Origin: Paracoccus sp. TOH
GTDB taxonomy: Bacteria > Pseudomonadota > Alphaproteobacteria > Rhodobacterales > Rhodobacteraceae
Assembly: GCF_030388245.1 (NCBI RefSeq)
Contig: NZ_CP098360.1
Coordinates: forward strand, 1,882,501 to 1,946,500
DNA length: 64,000 bases
Direction of reading: 5' to 3'
The notes below the pieces were generated by a model. It had not been told where the DNA came from and did no database searches. It worked only from the letters and a program-made list of their open reading frames with translations. A program made the translations under genes and the position numbers. Shown in pieces: positions 9,068-19,662 of this stretch. Position 1 is the first letter of the stretch. The number at the start of each line of letters is the position of its first letter.

Positions 9068-9094
9068 TTGGCACTCACCATGACAGAGTGCCAA
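9068..9094 (+). promoter_or_regulatory. CIRCE operator (HrcA binding site)
   Basis: A perfect 9-base inverted repeat TTGGCACTC / GAGTGCCAA separated by 9 bases (ACCATGACA). It matches the CIRCE layout TTAGCACTC-N9-GAGTGCTAA with one compensated change per arm. It lies 35 bases before the groES start and between the predicted promoter and the gene. HrcA repression released by heat is the established role of this element. Confidence 0.95.
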
Positions 9095-9129
9095 CAACGC
9101 ATAACAACCTGTAACACCGGAGTGTTCAC

Positions 9130-9417
9130 ATGGCTTTCAAACCGCTGCACGACCGCGTTCTGGTCCGTCGCGTCCAGTCGGACGAGAAAACCAAGGGCGG
9201 CCTGATCATCCCCGATAGCGCCAAGGAAAAACCCGCCGAGGGCGAGATCATCGCCGTTGGCGAAGGCGCGCGCAAGGATTCGGGCGAACTGATCGCGCCC
9301 GCGGTCAAGGCCGGCGATCGCGTGCTGTTCGGCAAGTGGTCGGGCACCGAAGTCACCGTCGACGGCGAAGAGCTGCTGATCATGAAGGAAAGCGACATCC
9401 TGGGCATCATCGCCTGA
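9130..9417 (+). CDS. groES: Co-chaperonin GroES
   Basis: A 95-residue GroES of normal length. The start [14 protein letters not shown] and the mobile loop around [16 protein letters not shown] are canonical. It forms the heptameric lid of the GroEL folding chamber. The gene is preceded by a promoter and CIRCE box and followed after 38 bases by groEL, with AAGGAG as groEL ribosome binding site. Confidence 0.99.
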   Translation: MAFKPLHDRVLVRRVQSDEKTKGGLIIPDSAKEKPAEGEIIAVGEGARKDSGELIAPAVKAGDRVLFGKWSGTEVTVDGEELLIMKESDILGIIA

Positions 9418-9434
9418 TCGTCCCCTTCCGATAA

Positions 9435-11093
<1,659 letters not shown>

Positions 11094-11118
11094 TCAGCCG
11101 CGCCTGTCGCGAAGATTG

Positions 11119-11145
11119 GGCCGTCCCGAAAGGGGCGGCCTTTTT
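11119..11145 (+). terminator. Intrinsic terminator of groESL
   Basis: GGCCGTCCC (11119-11127) pairs with GGGGCGGCC (11132-11140) across a GAAA loop, with one G-U pair, followed directly by TTTTT. It lies 26 bases after the groEL stop and has the form of a Rho-independent terminator. Confidence 0.9.
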
Positions 11146-11229
11146 CAAGCATCATGGCAAGAAAGAAGCCCGGCCGGTGTCCTTGGGCAGCGGGGAAAGG
11201 TGCGTGAGGGGGCGTTCGGACCGGGAAGC

Positions 11230-11299
11230 GCAATCGCTCGCGCGCTACTGGTCACATCGGTCCTATAAAAATCGCGAGCGATTGCATCGCGTGCGGTAT
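11230..11299. promoter_or_regulatory. Palindromic operator cluster upstream of the MarR/OhrR-like gene
   Basis: A perfect palindromic site AATCGC-GA-GCGATT lies at 11270-11283, followed by an imperfect copy CATCGC-GT-GCGGTA at about 11285-11298. Its right arm also forms a perfect 13-base inverted repeat with GCAATCGCTCGCG at 11230-11242. TATAAA sequences sit beside the sites. Together with the copy at 11334-11347 this looks like repeated operators, probably for the adjacent MarR-family protein. Confidence 0.6.
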
Positions 11300-11333
11300 A
11301 AATTCCGGACCCGGTTGTCAAGCCTTGCGATCC

Positions 11334-11351
11334 TATCGCGGGCGATATAAT
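11334..11351 (+). promoter_or_regulatory. Operator and -10 element of the MarR/OhrR-like gene
   Basis: TATCGC-GG-GCGATA (11334-11347) is a perfect palindrome of the same type as the site at 11270-11283. It overlaps a TATAAT sequence (11346-11351) that ends only 8 bases before the ATG at 11360, so the transcript would be leaderless or nearly so, and a repressor bound here would block RNA polymerase. The -35 element is unclear (TTGCGA at 11325-11330 gives short spacing). Confidence 0.5.
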
Positions 11352-11359
11352 TTCCGGGC

Positions 11360-11827
11360 ATGAGTGATCCTGCAAGACCCACGCTCGACGACATGCTCTG
11401 CTTTGCCACCTATGCGGCAAGCCTGGCCTTCGGCCGCATCTATCGTCCGCTTCTGGATGGGCTGGGCCTGACCTATCCGCAATTCCTGGTCATGCTGGCG
11501 CTGTGGTCCGAGGATGGCGTGCCCATCGGCCAGTTGGGCGAACGGCTGTCGCTGGAAACCAACACGCTGACGCCGATGTTGAAGCGGCTGCAGGGGATGG
11601 GGTTTCTGGACCGCGTCCGCGACACGGCGGATGAGCGGCGGGTCATCGTGACGCTGACCGAAAAGGGCCGCGCCGTCCAGATCGACGCCGGCGAGATCAC
11701 CCGCTGCGTCGCCGCCGCCTCGGGCCTGTCCGAGGCGCAGATCGTCCATCTGCGCCATGAGATGCGCGAGTTGCACCGGCGGCTGGATGCCCACGCATCC
11801 GGAAAGGCCGGGCCGGGCCCGGCCTGA
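11360..11827 (+). CDS. MarR-family regulator, OhrR-like
   Basis: A 155-residue winged-helix repressor. The N-terminal pattern DMLCFATYAASLAFGR with C14 matches the peroxide-sensing cysteine region of OhrR, and LTYPQFLVMLALW, TLTPMLKRLQ and the wing with DERRVIV match the same subgroup. OhrR proteins sense organic hydroperoxides by oxidation of that cysteine and normally control ohr. No ohr gene lies beside it here. Palindromic sites upstream suggest autoregulation. No Shine-Dalgarno sequence is evident. Confidence 0.85.
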   Translation: MSDPARPTLDDMLCFATYAASLAFGRIYRPLLDGLGLTYPQFLVMLALWSEDGVPIGQLGERLSLETNTLTPMLKRLQGMGFLDRVRDTADERRVIVTLTEKGRAVQIDAGEITRCVAAASGLSEAQIVHLRHEMRELHRRLDAHASGKAGPGPA

Positions 11828-11842
11828 TCCTGCCCGGCCCGG

Positions 11843-12229
11843 TCAGGCGGTCACTTGTGAACGGGCCGGCGCGTCCAGCCTTTCGACCAGTTCGGACAAT
11901 ACCCGCTCGGCCTCGTCAGTGTCGAAATCGGTCTGGTAGCGTTTGCGCACGCCGTGGTCCGACAGCAGGTGGTAGTCCGAGGCCTGCACGCCATGGCGGG
12001 CCAGGCAGTTGCGCACGCAGGCCAGTGCGCAGCCGTCGATGGCGATGATGCGGCGGCCCGAAGTGGCGAGGCGCACCAGCTTCGGCACGTCGCCGCCCAC
12101 CCCGGCGATGCAGGACATCTGGGCCAGCCCGCGGCGATCCATCTGCACGGCCAGGTAATTGGCCATCTGCGCGGCGCTGGAACAGCCGGAGCAGGAATAG
12201 ACAAGGGGCAACTGGGCGGGTGGGTTCAT
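11843..12229 (-). CDS. Putative zinc-binding protein (DGC domain)
   Basis: This 128-residue protein has the DGC-domain pattern: YSCSGCSSAAQMAN near the N-terminus, an MSCIAGVGGDV segment, and the name-giving motif in AIDGCALACVRNCL. Conserved cysteines suggest metal binding; function is unknown. The ATG at 12229 puts the conserved core at residue 10. It ends 15 bases from the convergent MarR gene. Two further CDS-like starts upstream do not add recognisable sequence. Confidence 0.83.
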   Translation of the reverse strand: MNPPAQLPLVYSCSGCSSAAQMANYLAVQMDRRGLAQMSCIAGVGGDVPKLVRLATSGRRIIAIDGCALACVRNCLARHGVQASDYHLLSDHGVRKRYQTDFDTDEAERVLSELVERLDAPARSQVTA

Positions 12230-12332
12230 CCTTGGGCCTCGCATGGCTTTCGGCCAGGGGACCATGCCTTTCCGGCCCTGTCGAGAGACAGGACGTCGCA
12301 GGAAGGCGCCGCGCGGACCACGCGGACCGCGC

Positions 12333-14141
<1,809 letters not shown>

Positions 14142-14626
14142 GTGGGGGCAGATATGCCGCGCCAGGCTCCGGGTCAACGGGGGACGGATGCGGGCCGAAG
14201 GGGGGCGCCGCCCCCGGCCCTGCGGGCCTCCCCCGGGGTATTTTCGAAACGGCGAAACAGCGAAGGAGCGCAGCGCCGCCGCCAGCATGGCGATATGCCT
14301 TGCCGCGGACAATCCTGCGGGTGCGCAGGACGGGCGACGGCGAAGATCAGCAGGCCGCGGGGCGCTCATCGCTCTTTGATTGCCGCCGGACCGGATGCCC
14401 CGCGACCCGCGCTTGCATGCGGCGATGGCAAAGCCGGGGATGGCCGGCCGGCTGCGCGTCCTGCGCCAGAGGCGGCGGGCCAAAAAGCGATGAGGCCAGC
14501 GGGATTGAACGCCGCCCCGTCCGGGTTATATGGGGCACCGGGTCCGGGCCGAGCCCGTTCACCGTTTCGTGACCCCTTCCATGTCCGCCAGCCGCCGCCA
14601 GCCGGACCCGCAAGACAGGAAAGACC
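14142..14626. other. 485-base intergenic region with one repeat copy
   Basis: No convincing gene is seen on either strand; short frames here are arginine-rich and match no family I know. The region holds a copy of the GGTATTT repeat with its GC-rich leader at 14199-14258. The promoters of the leftward ABC-F gene and the rightward DUF2218 gene should lie here, but I see no clear -35/-10 pair. Confidence 0.6.
14199..14258 (+). repeat. GGTATTT repeat copy (with GC-rich palindromic leader)
   Basis: The copy consists of GGGGGCGCCGCCCCC, a GC-rich linker with GGCCCTGCGGGCC, and the core GGGGTATTTTCGAAACGGCGAAA. The leader and linker are nearly identical to the copy at 42212-42270. Confidence 0.75.
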
Positions 14627-14923
14627 ATGTCCCAGACCGTCATCCTTTCGACCTGCCGCGTGACGACCGCGAATGGCAGCCGGTACCTGCAACAGCTTTG
14701 CAAGCATTGGGCGCACAAGTTCGAGGTCGAATTCGACCCGTGTCACGGCCGTATCGCCATGCCCGAGGACCGAACGGTCACGCTGGCGGCCATGCCCGAT
14801 GCGCTGGAGATCCGGCTGGAGGCGCCCGAGGCGATCACCGCGCATATGCGCCACATCGTCGACAGCCACATCGCCCGCTTCGCCTTCCGCGAGGAGCTGG
14901 CCTTCGACTGGCAACCGGCCTGA
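14627..14923 (+). CDS. DUF2218 domain protein
   Basis: A 98-residue protein covering one full DUF2218 domain. Landmarks are the N-terminal LSTCRVTTANGSRYLQQLCKHW, the central HGRI segment, the DALEIRLEAP stretch, and HIVDSHIARFAFREELAFDW at the end. Family function is unknown; members often occur near siderophore or metal-related genes, which is not the case here. AGGAAAG lies 7 bases upstream of the ATG. Confidence 0.88.
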   Translation: MSQTVILSTCRVTTANGSRYLQQLCKHWAHKFEVEFDPCHGRIAMPEDRTVTLAAMPDALEIRLEAPEAITAHMRHIVDSHIARFAFREELAFDWQPA

Positions 14924-14982
14924 GGGCGGTTGCCGCCCCGGGGCCGGGCCGCTAATCTGCGCCGGTCACGAAAGGCCGGTGC

Positions 14983-16755
14983 ATGAGCGAAGAACAGACC
15001 TATCAAGTGCTGGCGCGGAAATACCGCCCCGAGACCTTTGCCGATCTGGTCGGCCAGGACGCGATGGTGCGGACGCTGAAGAACGCCTTCGCCGCCGACC
15101 GCATCGCCCAGGCTTTCGTGATGACCGGCATTCGCGGCACCGGCAAGACCACCACCGCGCGCATCATCGCCAAGGGGTTGAACTGCACCGGCCCCGACGG
15201 TCAGGGCGGCCCGACGACCGAGCCCTGCGGGGTCTGCGAGCATTGCGTGGCGATCTCCGAAGGTCGGCATGTCGACGTGATGGAGATGGACGCCGCCTCT
15301 CGAACCGGTGTGAACGACATCCGGGAAATCATTGAATCGGTTCACTATCGCGCCGCCTCGGCGCGTTACAAGATCTATATCATCGACGAAGTCCACATGC
15401 TCTCGACCAGCGCCTTCAACGCGCTTCTGAAGACGCTGGAGGAACCGCCGCCGCATGTGAAGTTCATCTTTGCCACCACCGAGATCCGCAAGGTGCCGGT
15501 GACGGTGCTGTCGCGCTGCCAGCGCTTCGACCTGCGCCGGATCGAACCCGAGGTGATGATCGCCCTGCTGCGCCGCATCGCCTCGGCCGAAGGCGCCGAG
15601 ATCACCGACGACGCGCTGGCGCTGATCACCCGCGCCGCCGAAGGCTCGGCCCGCGATGCGACCAGCCTTCTGGACCAGGCGATCAGCCATGGCGCCGGCG
15701 AGACGACGGCGGCGCAGGTCCGCGCCATGCTGGGGCTGGCCGATCGCGGCCGGGTGCTGGATCTGTTCGACATGATCCTGCGCGGCGCCGCGGCCGAGGC
15801 GCTGGCCGAGCTGCAGGCGCAATATGCCGACGGCGCCGACCCGATGGCGGTGCTGCGCGACCTGGCCGAGATCACGCATTGGGTCTCGATCGTGAAGATC
15901 ACCCCCGAGGCGCTGGAGGATCCCACCATCGGCCCGGATGAGCGCGCCCGCGGCCAGCAGATCGCGGAAAAGGTGCCGATGCGGGCGCTGACCCGGCTGT
16001 GGCAGATGCTGCTCAAGGCGCTCGAGGAGGTGGGGAACGCCCCGAACGCGATGATGGCCGCCGAGATGGCGATCATCCGCCTGACCCATGTCGCGGACCT
16101 GCCCGACCCCGAGGCGCTGATCCGCAAGGTTCAGGCCAGCGCCGCGGCGGGCGAGTTCAGCCGCGCCGCCGCGCCGCCCGCCGCGCGCAGCGAGGCACCG
16201 CGTGCGGCCGCCCCTCGTGCCCCCGTCGCCGTCCGGCAGGATGGCAGCGCGGCGGCCATCGCGATTTCGCCCGATGCGCTGGACGGTTTCCCCGATTTCG
16301 AATCGGTGCTGGAACTGATCCGGCGCATGCGCGACATGAAGCTGCTGCTGGATGTCGAGGATCACCTGCGGCTGGTGCGCTATTCGCCGGGCCGGATCGA
16401 GTTCCAGCCGACCGAGAACGCGCCGCGCGACTTCGCCCAGCGGCTGGCGGAACGGCTGCGCGGCTGGACCGGCGGCCATCGCTGGGCGGTGACCGTGACC
16501 GCGGATCCCGGTCAGCCGACGGTCAGCGAACGGCGCGCGGCGCGCGAGGCCGCGGCCCGCGCCCGCGCCATGCAGAACCCGACCGTGCAGGCGATCTTCG
16601 CCGCTTTCCCCGGCGCGAAGATCACGCAGATCCGGCCGGTGCCGACGCCGGTCGCGGTTGAAAAACCGGCGGGCGAGGATACATCCCCGCATGAGCTGAC
16701 CGAAGGCCCGGTGGCCGAGGTCGAGGAATGGGACCCTTTCGAGGACGAGGATTAG
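14983..16755 (+). CDS. dnaX: DNA polymerase III subunits gamma/tau
   Basis: A 590-residue clamp-loader ATPase. Walker A is GIRGTGKT (49-56); zinc cysteines are C68, C82, C85 and C88; Walker B is IYIIDEVHML; the sensor/arginine-finger motif is LSRCQRFD. An Ala-rich linker after about residue 390 leads to the tau-specific C-terminal domain. It loads the sliding clamp at the replication fork. It is followed after 3 bases by ybaB and then recR, a widely conserved operon. I saw no clear frameshift signal for a separate gamma form. Confidence 0.97.
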   Translation: MSEEQTYQVLARKYRPETFADLVGQDAMVRTLKNAFAADRIAQAFVMTGIRGTGKTTTARIIAKGLNCTGPDGQGGPTTEPCGVCEHCVAISEGRHVDVMEMDAASRTGVNDIREIIESVHYRAASARYKIYIIDEVHMLSTSAFNALLKTLEEPPPHVKFIFATTEIRKVPVTVLSRCQRFDLRRIEPEVMIALLRRIASAEGAEITDDALALITRAAEGSARDATSLLDQAISHGAGETTAAQVRAMLGLADRGRVLDLFDMILRGAAAEALAELQAQYADGADPMAVLRDLAEITHWVSIVKITPEALEDPTIGPDERARGQQIAEKVPMRALTRLWQMLLKALEEVGNAPNAMMAAEMAIIRLTHVADLPDPEALIRKVQASAAAGEFSRAAAPPAARSEAPRAAAPRAPVAVRQDGSAAAIAISPDALDGFPDFESVLELIRRMRDMKLLLDVEDHLRLVRYSPGRIEFQPTENAPRDFAQRLAERLRGWTGGHRWAVTVTADPGQPTVSERRAAREAAARARAMQNPTVQAIFAAFPGAKITQIRPVPTPVAVEKPAGEDTSPHELTEGPVAEVEEWDPFEDED

Positions 16756-16758
16756 GCG

Positions 16759-17100
16759 ATGTTCAAGGGCCTTGGCGACATGGACCTGTCGAAGATGATG
16801 GAAGCCGCCCAGCAGATGCAGGGCAAGATGGCCGAGATGCAGGAAGGGCTGAACCGCCTGACCGTCACCGGCGAGGCCGGGGCCGGGCTGGTCAAGGCCA
16901 CCGCGACGGCCAAGGGCGAGTTGACGGCGCTCGATATCGACCCCTCGATCTTCAAGGCCGAGGACAAGGAGGTGGTCGAGGATCTGATCCTGGCGGCGAT
17001 CAAGGACGCGCAGCGCCGCGCCCAGGACAAGGCGGCCGAGGAAATGGCCCGCCTGACCCGCGAGCTCGGCCTGCCGGCCGACATGAAGATGCCCTTCTAG
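16759..17100 (+). CDS. ybaB: YbaB/EbfC nucleoid-associated protein
   Basis: A 113-residue protein with the typical N-terminal MFKGLGDMDLSKMM, a coiled-coil helix rich in Met and Gln, and the C-terminal region ending in LPADMKMPF. YbaB/EbfC binds DNA as a tweezer-shaped dimer. Its position between dnaX and recR, with 3-base gaps on both sides, is the conserved arrangement and supports co-transcription. Confidence 0.95.
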   Translation: MFKGLGDMDLSKMMEAAQQMQGKMAEMQEGLNRLTVTGEAGAGLVKATATAKGELTALDIDPSIFKAEDKEVVEDLILAAIKDAQRRAQDKAAEEMARLTRELGLPADMKMPF

Positions 17101-17103
17101 GCG

Positions 17104-17706
17104 ATGTCCTCCGCCTCCGGCGACGAGATCGAGACGCTGATCGCCACCATGGCGCGGCTGCCGGGGCTGGGGCCGCGCTCGGCGCGGCGCATCGTGCTGC
17201 AGCTGATCCGCCGCCGCGCCGGGCAGATGGCGCAGCTGGCGGCGCTGATGGCCAGCGTGGCGGAGAATGCCCGCGAATGCCTGGTCTGCGGCAACATCAC
17301 CCAGTCCGACATCTGCCCGATCTGCGAGGATCCGGCCCGCGCCACCGGCGAGATCTGCGTGGTGACCGAGGTCGCCGACCTCTGGGCGCTGGAACGCGGC
17401 CGCGCCTTCCACGGCCGCTATCATGTGCTGGGCGGCAGCCTTTCGGCGCTGGACGAGATCGGCCCCGAGGATCTGCGCATCCCGCAGCTGATCGCCCGCA
17501 TCGCCGAGGAGCACGTCACCGAGGTCATCCTCGCCCTCTCGGCGACGATCGAAGGGCAGACCACCGCGCATTACATCGCCGAGGCGCTTGCCCCGACCGG
17601 CGTCGCCGTGACCGGCCTGGCGCAGGGCGTGCCGATCGGCGGCGAGCTTGACTATCTCGACGATGGCACCATCACCGCGGCGCTGCGCGCCCGCCGCAAG
17701 CTCTAG
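17104..17706 (+). CDS. recR: Recombination mediator RecR
   Basis: A 200-residue protein of normal length. An N-terminal helix-hairpin-helix ([11 protein letters not shown]) is followed by a C4 zinc finger (C59, C62, C71, C74), a Toprim domain with the VVTE motif and a C-terminal Walker-B-like segment. RecR acts with RecF/RecO to load RecA at gapped DNA. It is the last gene of the dnaX-ybaB-recR unit; a facing pair of repeats follows it. Confidence 0.97.
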   Translation: MSSASGDEIETLIATMARLPGLGPRSARRIVLQLIRRRAGQMAQLAALMASVAENARECLVCGNITQSDICPICEDPARATGEICVVTEVADLWALERGRAFHGRYHVLGGSLSALDEIGPEDLRIPQLIARIAEEHVTEVILALSATIEGQTTAHYIAEALAPTGVAVTGLAQGVPIGGELDYLDDGTITAALRARRKL

Positions 17707-17720
17707 CGGCGCCCGCCGCG

Positions 17721-17766
17721 CCGGGGCTCCGCCCCGGACCCCGGGGTATTTTTGAAACGGAGAAAG
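17721..17766 (+). repeat. GGTATTT repeat copy, forward arm of a facing pair
   Basis: CCGGGGCTCCGCCCCGG leads into the core GGGGTATTTTTGAAACGGAGAAAG. It lies 15 bases after the recR stop and faces the reverse copy at 17827-17875. Confidence 0.8.
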
Positions 17767-17826
17767 AGGCTGGAAACGGACCGGCGGCGCGCATGGCAAA
17801 AGGGGCGCTGCAACCGGCGCCCCTGG

Positions 17827-17875
17827 CTTTCTCCGTTTTCCAAATACCCCGGGGGTGCGGGGGCAGCGCCCCCGC
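17827..17875 (-). repeat. GGTATTT repeat copy, reverse arm of a facing pair
   Basis: Read on the minus strand this is GCGGGGGCGCTGCCCCCGC, then CCCCGGGGTATTTGGAAAACGGAGAAAG. The core bridges the TTTTTGAAAC and TTTGGGCAAC versions, showing they are one family. It lies between the convergent recR and hsp20 genes. Confidence 0.8.
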
Positions 17876-17890
17876 GTCCTCCACCGAAGC

Positions 17891-18337
17891 TCAGGCGTCC
17901 AGTTTCCCCACCGCCTTCGCCGGTTTCGCGATCTCGATGCGGCGCGGCTTCAGCGCCTCGGGGATCTCGCGCACCAGGTCGATGTTCAGCATGCCGTCCT
18001 CGTGGCTGGCGCCATCGACGCGGACATGATCGGCCAGCGTGAAGCGGCGCTCGAAGGCGCGGGTGGCGATGCCGCGATGCAGATAGCTGCGGCCCTCGTC
18101 CTCGGCGGCCTTCCTGCCCGAGACGATGACGGCGCCGTCCTTGACCTCGACGGTCAGATCGTCGGCGGCAAAGCCGGCAACGGCGATCGAGATGCGATAG
18201 GCGTTCTCGCCGGTCTTCTCGATATTATAGGGAGGGTAGCTTGCGATATCGGCGGACAGGGCACGGTCCATGACATCTGCCATCCGGTCGAAACCGACCG
18301 AGGCACGATAAAGCGGGGTCAGATCGAAGTTGCGCAT
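17891..18337 (-). CDS. Small heat shock protein Hsp20 (IbpA-like)
   Basis: This 148-residue protein has an N-terminal segment typical of class A bacterial sHsps (MRNFDLTPLYRASVGFDRM), an alpha-crystallin domain with PPYNIEKTGEN and the GIATRAFERRFTL region, and a C-terminal I-x-I-type motif (RIEI). sHsps hold unfolding proteins for refolding by other chaperones. The upstream region contains an RpoH-like promoter and a ROSE-like hairpin, so control is probably both transcriptional and by temperature-dependent translation. Confidence 0.95.
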   Translation of the reverse strand: MRNFDLTPLYRASVGFDRMADVMDRALSADIASYPPYNIEKTGENAYRISIAVAGFAADDLTVEVKDGAVIVSGRKAAEDEGRSYLHRGIATRAFERRFTLADHVRVDGASHEDGMLNIDLVREIPEALKPRRIEIAKPAKAVGKLDA

Positions 18338-18343
18338 TTTCGC

Positions 18344-18394
18344 ATCCTTTCATCAAGCGATACAAAGGCTTGCCCCCCGGTTCGGGCGGGCAGG
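18344..18394 (-). promoter_or_regulatory. ROSE-like RNA thermometer in the hsp20 leader (candidate)
   Basis: On the transcribed strand TCGCT (18360-18356) can pair with the Shine-Dalgarno AGGA (18348-18345) around the loop TGATGAA, leaving a G opposite G and an unpaired C. This is the diagnostic U(U/C)GCU/AGGA arrangement of ROSE elements. An upstream GC-rich hairpin lies at 18369-18394. The ATG follows 6 bases after the AGGAT. ROSE elements of alphaproteobacterial sHsp genes melt on heating and free the ribosome site. Confidence 0.6.
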
Positions 18395-18434
18395 TCCGTC
18401 GGCGCCCCAGGGGCCGTCCGACAGCGTTGAGGTG

Positions 18435-18458
18435 GGAATGCGTGTTGCGGGTTTCAAG
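18435..18458 (-). promoter_or_regulatory. RpoH-type promoter of hsp20 (candidate)
   Basis: Read on the minus strand, CTTGAAA (18458-18452) is followed by CATTCC (18440-18435), resembling the heat-shock sigma factor pattern. Spacing is slightly short compared with the usual alphaproteobacterial CTTG-N17/18-CYTATNT. It would give a leader of about 90 bases, long enough to hold the two hairpins before the gene. Confidence 0.4.
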
Positions 18459-18578
18459 CCCTGCGGCCGTCCGGCGGCGGTATGGCGGGACGCAGCGACT
18501 GCAAGCCGCACGTCCCGCCATTCTCCTGCCTGTCCCTAGCCCGGCTGACGCCGGGCGGCCGGTAGGCCGGCTTCCGCC

Positions 18579-18821
18579 TCAGCCGCGCGCGCCCGCCAGC
18601 AGGCGGGCAATCTCGTCCTTCAGCGCGGCGCGCTTCCTGCGCAGCTCGGTCTCGGCCTCGTCCGACATCGGGGTATGGCGGCTCTCTGCGCCGAAGACCT
18701 GGTCGTTGATCGCGTCATAATCTTCCAGCAGCCGCGCGAAACGCGCGTCCGAGACCTTCAATTCGTGGATGCGCCCGGCATCGTTCGGAAATTCCTCGTG
18801 AATGGCATGCGGTGCGGCCAT
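18579..18821 (-). CDS. YdcH-like protein (DUF465)
   Basis: An 80-residue, mostly helical protein with the DUF465 pattern: HEEFPNDAGRIHELK, then DARFARLLEDYDAIN and a C-terminal helix with LRRKRAALKDEI. Function is unknown. The ATG at 18821 has a strong GGAGGG ribosome binding site. The gene is divergent from the DUF599 gene, with 88 bases between the two starts. Confidence 0.88.
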   Translation of the reverse strand: MAAPHAIHEEFPNDAGRIHELKVSDARFARLLEDYDAINDQVFGAESRHTPMSDEAETELRRKRAALKDEIARLLAGARG

Positions 18822-18909
18822 GGTTCCCTCCGGGTTGCTCGTTACAGGCCCAAGGTAGGGATGCCGCAACGGACTGGCAACAGGTCGCCGGCGGCGATAG
18901 AACCGGGGC

Positions 18910-19662
18910 ATGGACATCAGCGCATCCCTTCCCGGTCCCTTCACCCTGGCGGACCTTGCCGCCATAGCCTGGCTTTTCCTTGCCTGGCTGGGCATTGGCT
19001 GGATCACCGAGCACCCGCCGAAGGACCGTCCCTCGGTCTCGGTGCTGATGAAGGACTACCGCCGGGAATGGATGCGGCATTTCGTCACCCGCGACCCGCG
19101 CATCTTCGACGGCAACATCCTGACCACCCTGCGCGAGGGCACGGCCTTTTTCGCCTCGGCCTGTCTGATCGCGGTGGGCGGCGGGCTGGCGCTGATCGGC
19201 AATACCGACCAGCTGGCCGGCGTGGCGCGGCAGTTCGATCTCGGCCACGTCCCGGCGCTGAAATGGGAGATCAAGATCGTCGTGGTGCTGTTCTTCGTGG
19301 CCAATGCGCTCTTGCGCTTCGTCTGGTCGCACCGGCTGTTCGGCTATTGCGCGATCATGATGGCCTCGGTCCCCGACGATCCCGAGGATCCGCGTGCCCT
19401 GCCCTCGGCCATGCAGGCGGCCGAGATCAACATCACCGCGGCGCGCAGCTTCAACTCGGGCCTGCGCTGCGTCTATTTCGCGCTGGGGGCGCTTGGCTGG
19501 CTGGCCGGGCCGCTGGGCCTGTTCCTGGCCACCAGCTATGTGCTCTTCATCTCGTGGCGGCGGGAATTCGCCTCACACTCGCGCCGGGTCATCCTGCACA
19601 GCGCCCCCGGGCTGGCGGGCCTGATACCAGGCGAGGGCCAGGGCCAGCATCCCCGCGACTGA
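18910..19662 (+). CDS. DUF599 membrane protein
   Basis: A 250-residue protein with about four transmembrane helices and the DUF599 landmarks RPSVSVLMKDYRREWM near residue 41, NALLRFVWSHRLFGY and RSFNSGLRCVYFALG. Function is unknown. Its last 30 codons overlap the end of the convergent MFS gene by 90 bases. The family normally ends shortly after the WRREFASHSRR segment, so the tail may be a stop-codon read-on rather than a functional extension. Confidence 0.86.
   Translation: MDISASLPGPFTLADLAAIAWLFLAWLGIGWITEHPPKDRPSVSVLMKDYRREWMRHFVTRDPRIFDGNILTTLREGTAFFASACLIAVGGGLALIGNTDQLAGVARQFDLGHVPALKWEIKIVVVLFFVANALLRFVWSHRLFGYCAIMMASVPDDPEDPRALPSAMQAAEINITAARSFNSGLRCVYFALGALGWLAGPLGLFLATSYVLFISWRREFASHSRRVILHSAPGLAGLIPGEGQGQHPRD

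Noticed and set aside
14257..14370. Possible small gene between the ABC-F gene and the DUF2218 gene
   Set aside because: Short Arg-rich frames without a ribosome site or any recognisable pattern.
14743..17799. A 1000-codon open frame on the minus strand across dnaX-ybaB-recR, and similar long antisense frames over ileS, purF and other genes
   Set aside because: They mirror well recognised genes, are rich in Arg/Ala/Gly/His and match no family; long antisense frames are expected in high-GC DNA.
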